Of a stretch of 64,000 bases of DNA, positions 60,401 to 64,000 are shown one piece after another. Both the position numbers and the translations under genes were made by a program. How positions within the stretch are numbered: position 1 is the first letter of the stretch; each line of letters begins with the position of its first letter. The stretch is taken from NCBI GenBank assembly GCA_000727475.1, contig KL647332.1:211496-275495 (forward strand), given 5' to 3'. The notes below the pieces were generated by a model. The model saw only the letters and a program-made list of their open reading frames with translations, had not been told where the DNA came from and searched no databases. This DNA comes from Sarcocystis neurona. Its lineage: Eukaryota; Apicomplexa; Conoidasida; Eucoccidiorida; Sarcocystidae.

Positions 60401-60644
60401 GCTGCCGTCATCCACTTTGAGGAGAAGCGTCGCGCATTTCTTTCTTGTAAAAGACTGCCACCGCCTGTGAGGTGATGAGAGGATGTCACCGAGCTGCCTC
60501 GACATGGCAGGGACTACAGAAGACGTACGCGTACTTGAGCAGCGGACGGACTGAGGCTGGAGGATGTGCTCGTCTGTCAGTGCAGATATAAACGCCCCTG
60601 GGAACGCGAAATGCTTCAGCGGTTGCAGTTGGGGCCTTCTCTGA
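5258..60644 (+). CDS. giant micro-exon gene; predicted secretory/membrane protein with TrhO (UPF0176)-like core
   Basis: Overall gene call; the exons are listed in the segment entries. Two normal exons encode a signal peptide and a transmembrane helix. More than 140 exons of 3-36 nt and one of 120 nt follow. The usual unit is (C/T/A)AG + one codon + GTAAG/GTGAG/GTACG. Most exons are symmetric (multiple of 3, phase 0). Exceptions come in sets that restore phase: 10+7+7 nt at 6601-7755, and 8+13 nt at 60322-60466. Introns are mostly 80-1000 nt. No triplet is a stop. The core V-G-R-I-RLA-H-EGINAKLAGS matches the TrhO/YceA family (tRNA U34 hydroxylase, rhodanese-related). I could not identify the rhodanese active-site loop downstream, so catalytic function is not claimed. 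It might be more than one gene: I see no internal stop plus new start, but some exons are surely missed, and the gap 29740-30381 interrupts it. Confidence 0.62.
6052..6205 (+). CDS. exon 2: transmembrane helix
   Basis: Starts after CTTTTTGCTCAG (AG 6050-6051) in phase 2 and encodes RTPLNVGN, then a hydrophobic helix (TAIILVATSALVSWIIL) followed by basic residues. Two endings are possible. With the donor GTACGC at 6206, exons 1+2 total 474 nt (158 codons) and end in phase 0, which suits the 10-nt exon at 6601. Without it, the frame runs to TAA at 6311-6313, giving a separate two-exon gene of 193 residues. I prefer the first because the phase fits and GTACG is a common donor in the downstream array. 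The separate small gene remains a real alternative. Confidence 0.55.
6601..9726 (+). CDS. micro-exon segment A
   Basis: Exons: 6601-6610 (10 nt, after TTTTACAG), 6789-6795 (7 nt, after a long pyrimidine tract) and 7749-7755 (7 nt), which together give GKQSWHNM in frame; 7850-7870 (21 nt, EGQEVPA, acceptor TTTTGCTGTCCGCAG, donor GTGAGT); 8126-8143 (18 nt, FMLRPI, donor GTACGT); 9072-9083 (12 nt, ALVL, weak donor GTGAAC); 9128-9136 (9 nt, AII); 9276-9284, 9572-9580 and 9718-9726 (9 nt each: PEA, PLT, PEV). The 10/7/7 set is individually out of phase but sums to 24 nt. The intron between ALVL and AII would be only 44 nt, so one of that pair may be false. The last three exons lie in copies of one duplicated unit. 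Confidence 0.55.
9222..9830 (+). repeat. tandem duplication carrying a 9-nt micro-exon (three diverged copies)
   Basis: Three diverged copies share the order GAACTGTTG..., a T-rich stretch, then taaagcc, a 9-nt triplet block and GTAAG/GTGAG (at 9271-9290, 9567-9586 and 9713-9732). Each copy carries its own 3' splice site, 9-nt exon and 5' splice site. The duplication therefore added Pro-x-x units to the protein without changing frame. Confidence 0.6.
9727..15463 (+). CDS. micro-exon segment B (weakest part of the model)
   Basis: Candidate exons: 10790-10795 GCACAA (AQ, donor GTGAAC); 11098-11100 GAG (E); 11233-11238 CTGTGG (LW, donor GTGAAC); 11559-11561 ACA (T) and 11692-11694 ACA (T), inside two copies of a 133-bp duplication; 12285-12287 GGC (G); 12677-12700, 24 nt (RFLVQAAL, donor GTATCA); 13645-13647 GCC (A). 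Weaker candidates are 10097-10120 (24 nt), 10509-10514 CTGGCG and 12761-12780 (20 nt, not a multiple of 3). Site density is lower than elsewhere, so exons are probably missing here. An ORF beginning at 9815 with a hydrophobic start exists, but I have no support for it as a separate gene. Confidence 0.4.
11513..11783. repeat. tandem duplication, 133-bp period, two copies
   Basis: Copy 1 (11513-11646) and copy 2 (11647-11783) share gtagcgtgtga, cgagccggtt-gcagacagtgagtgaa-cgtcggactgc and a matching tail ending in cagttgag-caaaa-tgttgtc. Each contains the same CAG-ACA-GTGAGT micro-exon site. The fragment ccacctgtagcgcgc near 11436 may be the remnant of a third copy. Confidence 0.85.
12840..12900. 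repeat. microsatellite (TA)n and (CATA)n
   Basis: An alternating TA run at about 12853-12877 is followed by a CATA/TACA run to 12900. It lies in intronic DNA and explains the Tyr/Ile/Cys-rich false reading frames on both strands here. Confidence 0.9.
15278..15345. repeat. microsatellite (CT)n / (AT)n
   Basis: A CT run of about 12 bases leads into interrupted TA repeats up to about 15343. It is intronic, about 120 bases upstream of the 12-nt exon at 15464. Confidence 0.9.
15464..20357 (+). CDS. micro-exon segment C
   Basis: Exons: 15464-15475, 12 nt (IPDF); 15582-15596, 15 nt (INTLM, after GAATTTTTTACAG); 15821-15823 GCG (A); 15958-15993, 36 nt (GRHLALNCMDLN, acceptor GTCACAG, donor GTAAGC); 16422-16424 GCT (A); 17048-17050 CTT (L, donor GTATG); 17244-17246 TTG (L, GTAGG); 18052-18054 ATT (I, weak acceptor); 18556-18558 GTG (V, GTAGG); 18723-18725 TCG (S); 19383-19385 CCA (P, after TTTGTTTTTCAG, GTACG); 20208-20219, 12 nt (VDPK); 20355-20357 CGA (R). 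All are multiples of 3 and none carries an in-frame stop. A possible extra exon is 18681-18692 (12 nt, donor GTAGTT). I recognise no domain in this stretch. Confidence 0.6.
18161..18180. repeat. short (AT)n microsatellite
   Basis: Alternating AT run within intronic sequence just downstream of the 18052 site. Confidence 0.85.
20421..20528. repeat. tandem duplication, 54-bp period, two copies
   Basis: Two copies of cggcttttNacgttaagNctcagaaRtacttRctgcaNgctaYgRgccac lie head to tail. They are intronic, with no micro-exon site inside. Confidence 0.8.
20758..29739 (+). CDS. micro-exon segment D (up to the assembly gap)
   Basis: Exons: 20758 TCC (S); 21026-21043, 18 nt (AELLKT, after CTAACTTTCAG, donor GTAAGT); 21424-21432, 9 nt (GDV); 21638 GTG (V, GTACG); 21865-21873, 9 nt (ANY); 22162 CCT (P); 22729 GCT (A; or 9 nt from 22723, LQA); 23052-23069, 18 nt (RSFVKL); 23195 GCG (A); 23369 TCC (S); 23666 CTA (L); 24244 ATA (I); 24666 CTG (L); 25246 GGG (G, GTACG); 25707 CTC (L); 26049 GCG (A, GTACAT); 26167 TAT (Y, GTGAG); 27507 CAA (Q, poor acceptor). 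Single coordinates mark the first base of a 3-nt exon. From 27.5 kb to the gap I see almost no sites, so either exons are missed or the intron is long. Confidence 0.58.
24345..24402. repeat. AT-rich imperfect palindrome
   Basis: A block of almost pure A/T in otherwise balanced DNA. The arms ttaactaataatta and aataattagttaa (about 24359-24388) are near-perfect inverted repeats around a short loop. It lies in intronic sequence between the sites at 24244 and 24666. Confidence 0.75.
29700..30416. repeat. (CA)n microsatellite interrupted by a 642-base assembly gap
   Basis: CA repeats run into N at 29740 and resume at 30382, continuing to about 30416. The N run is 29740-30381. The reading frames across it are artefacts of repeat plus N. 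The true array length is unknown, and any micro-exon inside the gap is lost. Confidence 0.97.
30482..40104 (+). CDS. micro-exon segment E (dense single-codon exons)
   Basis: Exons (first base, codon): 30482 ATG (weak), 30602 CCTCTG, 31054 TGG, 31191 GTG, 31327 TCG, 31504 ACG, 31672 GCT, 31807 GAG, 31998 ATT, 32100 TTC, 32299 GTG, 32602 CACACC, 32849 GCA, 32985 CCG, 33960 CAAGAC, 34186 CGGGCG, 34533 TTG, 35103 ATG, 35245 AGA, 35538 GGA, 35655 CAA, 35786 GCG, 35983 CTC, 36240 CAA, 36504 CTG, 36918 GCA, 37049 GGA, 37168 GCG, 37382 GAG, 37486 GAGCAG, 37758 CAA, 38375 GGG, 39341 CCG, 39536 GCTTTGGTG, 39691 GAG, 39807 (15 nt, poor acceptor), 39952 AGC, 40096 CTCCTGCAT. All are phase 0 and stop-free. 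31759 AGT is a rival of 31807, because an intron between them would be 45 nt. 32536 and 37492 are zero-length AG/GT junctions, as in ratchet sites. The joined peptide is Ala/Gln/Leu-rich, with no recognised domain. Confidence 0.65.
40309..46537 (+). CDS. micro-exon segment F encoding the TrhO/UPF0176-like core
   Basis: Exons (first base, codon): 40309 GTG, 40588 CAT, 40977 CCGCTGCAA, 41469 CGA, 41622 GAC, 41893 TTT, 42027 CGG, 42196 ATT, 42702 TCT, 42826 TAT, 43027 GCC, 43291 ACT, 43452 GCT, 43609 CTG, 43745 TGG, 43870 ATG, 44005 GCG, 44183 GCT, 44311 GCT, 44429 GCA, 44561 AGA, 44727 GTC, 44846 GGA, 45009 AGA, 45312 ATC, 45395-45403 CGGCTGGCG (donor GTGAAA), 46144 CAT, 46246-46365 (120 nt), 46535 CGC. 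Read in order, the end gives V-G-R-I-R-L-A-H, then EGINAKLAGS and 30 further residues to the donor GTACGT at 46366. In the TrhO/YceA family, G-R-(I/V)-x-(L/I)-(A/S)-x-EGIN is the hallmark of the N-terminal domain; E. coli has GRVYLAHEGINA. The triplets were picked by splice pattern alone, before homology was considered. The upstream residues, ISY-A-T-A-L-W-M, also suit the helix before GRI. Confidence 0.75.
40731..40858. repeat. tandem duplication, 67-bp period, two copies
   Basis: Two copies of aaagaggcgacgtcNcttac followed by actgccatatNatgaNttttgtcRgtaacgctgRagcatgc. They are intronic and carry no micro-exon. Confidence 0.85.
46643..53679 (+). CDS. micro-exon segment G
   Basis: Exons (first base, codon): 46643 AAC, 46840 CTA, 47090 CAG, 47303 CGG, 47430 GAGATG, 47601-47618 (18 nt, IPVNLR), 47999 AGA, 48098 GCA, 48209 TTG, 48338 GAG, 48383-48403 (21 nt, ASPVLWS), 48631 CTG, 48774 AGT, 48941 GAC, 49176 GTGGCT or 49211 GCA, 49514 CTG, 49645 CGT, 49881 CGA, 50058 CTT, 50364 TTC, 50489 GTG, 50730 TCACCC, 51005-51016 (12 nt, VAGS), 51195 CAA, 51493 CTT, 51759 GAC, 51901 CTC, 52016 ACT, 52284 GTG, 52517 CCG, 52996 CCG, 53161 TAT, 53424-53441 (18 nt, LPGTDN), 53531 CTC, 53677 AAC. 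A-L-E-ASPVLWS-L-S-D recalls the helix that follows the EGIN motif in TrhO proteins (weak). The GAG 48338 to 48383 intron would be only 42 nt. Candidates of 20 nt (51331) and 26 nt (53716) exist that would change phase. Confidence 0.58.
53826..60073 (+). CDS. micro-exon segment H
   Basis: Exons (first base, codon): 53826 TGG, 54005 CCACCA, 54172 CAA, 54375 CTG, 54522 GTG (GTATG), 54658 CTG, 54938 CCG or 54979 TTC, 55049 CGA, 55181 ATC, 55580 AAG, 56808 AAG, 56923 CAA, 57119 GAT, 57455 CTT, 57588 ACT, 57703 GAC, 57933 CTT, 58049-58063 (15 nt, RFCIL), 58179 ATT (GTAAAT), 58600 CTA, 58730 ACT, 58954 TCC, 59097 GAG (GTAGC), 59367 AGA, 59487 ATT, 59608 TAT, 59832 ATG, 60071 ATG (GTAAAA). All are stop-free in phase 0. 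Between 55583 and 56807 I find no good 3-nt site, only a 20-nt (55741-55760) and a 1-nt (56168) candidate, so exons may be missing there. I could not see a rhodanese CxxxxR loop in the joined peptide. Confidence 0.58.
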
Positions 60645-60796
60645 CGAAGGACAAGCCGTACGTTTGGCCGGTTGTGTCCTCAGGTAGAAAGAAGAACTTA
60701 TCTGCGGTGCCGTGCGGACTCTTCGTTGTGGGGATGAAGGTAGTCTGTGGATTTTTGCCTTGGTGCCGTCAAGAGTCCAACAGAGTGCTTCAATAA
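60322..60796 (+). CDS. 3' end of the micro-exon gene (terminal exons, uncertain)
   Basis: 60322-60329 (8 nt, after TGTCCCAG, donor GTGAGT) and 60454-60466 (13 nt, after TTTCTTGTAAAAG, donor GTGAGG) sum to 21 nt and read LPELPPP in frame. A 14-nt candidate follows at 60511-60524 (donor GTACGC). The terminal exon probably starts at 60581 after CGTCTGTCAG. If the 14-nt exon is used, the frame stops at TGA 60642-60644. If it is skipped, the frame begins CRYKRPWERE and runs to TAA 60794-60796. The longer option looks more protein-like, but the sequence alone does not decide. No clear polyadenylation signal was identified. Confidence 0.42.
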
Positions 60797-61654
60797 CAAC
60801 TTCATAGATACGTGCATCATGAACACGATGCGGAATACAGAACGGTCAATGCGCGACGCCGTAAATTCCAATAGATGGAAGGTCAACGATACAACAGAGC
60901 TAGTGTCCAAAGTTCGAAGCGTCTTGACTGTTTTGAAAGGCAGTGAAAAACAGTGAAGACTGAAGAATGATTTCCTCACTGCATCCACGCCGTACCGCAT
61001 GCGTGCGTACACGCGTATAAAATCTGCATTTTCGACGACATGTACACCCTACACGACGCGCTGAAAACCCGCGCATGAAACGGTGTTTGCGTGGCATACT
61101 TTTGGATGGCGGGGTGCCCCTGGTTGCACACAGAATTGTCTGCTAGTGAGACAGTGCCGGAAAAAAGGGTCCGCTATACAACCGCGCTCCTCACTGTATC
61201 AAGAAACCATATTTTAGCGAAGCTACATACGTATCGACCAGTGCCACCATCAACCTGCATATATTTATTACATTACACGAGTACCACATTCAGGTCCTTT
61301 AATTGGTGCACCTGTCGTGCGCCAAACACGCAGGTCCCTTTATAATCCATTGCAACCAAGTCGTCTCCCAGGGTGCACAGATAAAGGCTGGCCTACGAGA
61401 GGACGCGTAAGCAATGTCTCGCTGTAACACCACGAAAGAATCACAGTTTCACGTCGCGAAGTCTGCTTCTTCACAACGTGTAGCCATTGGTCGATGCCGA
61501 ACCACAAGCACACCACAGCTGAAATAACACATGTTACTACGAGTGCGCACCCTCAGTGTAGAGACTACAGTGCTTTTTAAAATCTGCCTGCTCAGAGACA
61601 TTGAGGTACTGCTGCGGCACATCGCAGTACGTCGTGCGGACGCAGGCAGCTCTG
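60797..61654. other. short convergent intergenic region
   Basis: Lies between the end of the giant plus-strand gene and the stop codon of the minus-strand HBS1-like gene. I see no supported coding exon, RNA gene or repeat. It should contain both 3' untranslated regions. Confidence 0.5.
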
Positions 61655-64000
61655 TCAAACACCTACGTTGCCTACCACAACCCCTGCGGCCGCGGTCCCC
61701 GTTGGATCTCTCAATATGATACGCGAAAGAACAGAAGTTTGTTCATGCGGTTCTCTCTTTTCTCGCACACACACTTTTCCTGGAGAGATATCCACTTCCA
61801 CGATGCCCGCCATGCCAAAGACAAGCGCGCACCGCCTGGCCTGCTGGTGCTTCACTACTTCTCCAGTTTTTTTATCTAGAGTTGCCAGGACTCTGCGCAC
61901 ACTGCACTGACACGTCATAGTGTGAATGTATGCGACAAGCTGGCGTCCAGGCATCAGCGGCAGTTCTCGTGAAAAAACTACTACCTTGCAGAGGAAAGTG
62001 GAAACCACACGCAGCAGCCCCATGGAGGAGCACAAGACAGTACCCACTCCTACTGCTTCGATGCCTGCCGAAGGTGTGCACTTATCGATAGCAGGTGCGG
62101 AGTGCGCGTAGGAGAAAATCCCTTTTTCCACAAAATCCCCGGACGCGCAGCTGTTCGTTGCCACGCCGTATGAGGAAAGGGCCTTGCAGACGAGCACCAC
62201 ATTTGCAGGAAGTGCGCCCACTTTGTCGCCGACGCTCAGAGCGCCTGATGCTACTTTAAAAGAGAGATTCAGCTCTTCCAAGGTCGAAGATAAAGACCAA
62301 ATATCAGCCACACAGGCTGAGAAGGGCTCGTTGGTGAGCTGCCGCTGGGTGGCGAGCGTATTAATCTGCGTGGGGGACAAGATACACAAAAGCTGCACCT
62401 GACTGTTGGTCTTGAAAAAGCGCACCATACAAACACGAAAAATCAGGACCTTGGATGAAAAGGATAAACTGCCGAGCTCTCTCGGAGATCCCGTGAAAGA
62501 CGGCACGGCAAAAATTGGAGCCAGTGTTACGAGCAGGAACACGACGTGGGCGCACGCTCACGAAAACAATTGTAAATACTCCATCGTTCCGTTTGAACTG
62601 ATCCATGTAATACTGCATAATAAGCAGAACATCACCGCAATCGAAACAGACCACAAAATCAGAAAAATGGAGCCGGTGGCTAATGTGTGGAGTTCCCGAC
62701 TCAGAGGATCTGCATCGCTACCAGAAAGAAGCCATATCGTGACAAAACGTCAGGCTGACTACAATGCGTGTCCCCCGTGGCTTTGTAGACCCGTTTTCAT
62801 ACGCACCTGCTTCAACTTCATTTTAGTTACCTGAATATTTTCCAAAAGGTCTAACAACGATGGGCCTGTCCACCACGAACGAAGTAACTTCGTTTGTGCC
62901 TCCAGCTGTTCCGTATTCCACACGGATTCTCTCTTTTTCTGTCCATCTGTACTGCTAGTCTGTCTACCTCCGGAGCACTTGCGCGACTGAAGTCGTTCGC
63001 ACGTCTCCTCGCTGGCAACGTTGACACCAACGATGGCAGAGACAGGGACAAAATAGATCTGATTCACAGGGCATGCGATTTCCGGTCCGGTCAAGAAAGC
63101 TTGTAAGCGCTCCACAATGTCATTGTAGGCCTTCTCGGACCAATCAACCGCGTCCAGCTTGTTCACGGCAACTACGAAATGCTGAATGTTCAGTGACCGA
63201 GCAATTAGAAGATGTTCTTTCGTCTGCCCTCCAAATCCAGCGTCGAACTTGACCGCGTCCACCACGAGCAAGGCCGCATCCGCCAGAACTGCTCCTACGC
63301 ACACAGGTACAACGCAGTCGGTTATTCAACTTCAGATGCATGGTCATCCGACAAGTACAACGTAGTCAAGCGTCTGCCGAGCGAACCTTCGATGCAGCAT
63401 GCTTTCAGCTGTGCCGCAGGACGCCATCCAAACCAAGCCGAGCGCTCTCCTGTGTCAAAAACCTCTTCCCTTTGTTGTAATAATCTGCCGTCGAACAGCG
63501 ACGTTGTATCCACACTTGAGACGTTAGCGTCCCATTCGTCCACGTGCACCTGATGAAAGCCAACGCGTCTCGTCGTCCCCTCTTATTACATCCCTCTCTT
63601 AGCGTTAGCCGTTCCTCAGTGCGATACGATATTCGCCACGTCACACACACGTGCATACGTACACCACGGCCGCACACACGTTGTTCTGCTGCATATGTTG
63701 GCGAGCGGGTGGAAAGGCCGAATTGCTTTTACCCCAGTTTACCTGGCTGGAGCCTTTTTTGGTCCCCCGACGCACCAGTGGAGACAGACAACTATGAAAG
63801 TTATGGATGATACCTCTTTGTCCGATATGCTACTGGTGGACTCCTCCCAAGCGCACGGACGACCCGCACTCGTTGGATGCCGGACAGAAGTGAAATCAAA
63901 CTTTCCTTTTTTAGACTGGCCAACTACCAAGCTTCTTCCTTCGCTTTTTCTTTACCTCCAAGCATATTGCTGACGAGCTCGCGGTGTCCAGGAGCATCAA
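61655..64000 (-). CDS. HBS1: HBS1-like translational GTPase, C-terminal three exons (5' end beyond window)
   Basis: Ribosome-rescue GTPase of the eRF3/EF1A family, partner of Dom34/Pelota in no-go and non-stop mRNA decay. Exon a, 64000-63956 (partial at the window edge), encodes DAPGHRELVSNMLG, the G3 box, and ends in phase 1 at GGAG/GTAAAG. Exon b, 63294-62831, starts after GTGCGTAG and completes Gly, then reads AVLADAALLVVDA, GGQTKEHLLIARSL and the G4 box AVNKLD. It continues through VPVSA (G5) to LLENIQ at CAG/GTAACT. Exon c, 62365-61655, starts after CCCACGCAG and holds beta-barrel domains II and III: NEPFSACVADIW, SGALSVGDKV, CKVVVF, LDKKTGEV and GTAAAGVVVGN, then TGA. GGQT.EH..L.RSL and the K(K/S)TGEV motif favour HBS1 over eRF3 and EF1A. 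Introns are 661 and 465 nt. These exons have ordinary lengths, so micro-exons are not a feature of every gene here. Confidence 0.88.

Noticed and set aside
1..64000. CRISPR arrays, rRNA, tRNA, insertion sequences
   Set aside because: No regularly spaced identical direct repeats, cloverleaf-like sequence, rRNA core motif or transposase motif was seen; the repeats present are microsatellites and short tandem duplications.

Overview
The window looks like nuclear DNA of a coccidian apicomplexan. A Sarcocystis-type genome is my best guess (inference): about 50 % GC, canonical GT-AG introns of roughly 80-1000 bases, scattered microsatellites, and a conserved eukaryotic gene at each end. There is no bacterial gene organisation, and I saw no rRNA, tRNA or CRISPR. 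One assembly gap (642 N, 29740-30381) sits inside a CA microsatellite.

Layout. (1) 226-1170, minus: a two-exon RAB5IF/OPTI-like small membrane protein (Rab5ip family). (2) 1.2-5.2 kb: no convincing gene; it holds a degenerate tandem repeat of about 105 bp at 3095-3440 that stays open on the minus strand for three units. (3) From 5.26 kb to about 60.6 kb, plus: what I read as one very large gene built almost entirely of micro-exons. It opens with two ordinary exons (signal peptide, acidic stretch, transmembrane helix). More than 140 tiny exons follow, most of them exactly 3 nt long: a 3' splice site (YAG/AAG), one codon, then a 5' splice site (GTAAG, GTGAG, GTACG, GTAGG or GTATG). Others are 6, 9, 12, 15, 18, 21, 24, 36 or 120 nt. 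(4) 61655-64000, minus: the last three exons of an HBS1-like translational GTPase, convergent with the giant gene.

Why the micro-exon reading is believable. The motif AG-N3-GT(A/G)(A/C)G is roughly ten times more frequent on the plus strand than chance predicts. The spacing is 3 or another multiple of 3, and none of the roughly 140 triplets is a stop codon. The mirror motif on the minus strand is rare. Most importantly, triplets collected before any homology was considered spell, from 44.7 to 46.3 kb, V-G-R-I-(R-L-A)-H followed by EGINAKLAGS. That matches the conserved core of the TrhO/YceA (UPF0176, rhodanese-related) family, in which E. coli has GRVYLAHEGINA. Local duplications of 140-300 bp also carry whole micro-exons with them (Pro-x-x repeats at 9.2-9.7 kb, Thr-Thr at 11.5-11.7 kb).

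If correct, about 55 kb of DNA encodes a protein of roughly 450-500 residues, many residues each contributed by its own exon. This is more extreme than the micro-exon genes of schistosomes or the recursive (ratchet) splice sites of fly and human introns. The exon list was made by eye: single sites may be false or missing, and the first junctions, the 10-15 kb stretch, the gap and the terminal exon are the weakest parts.
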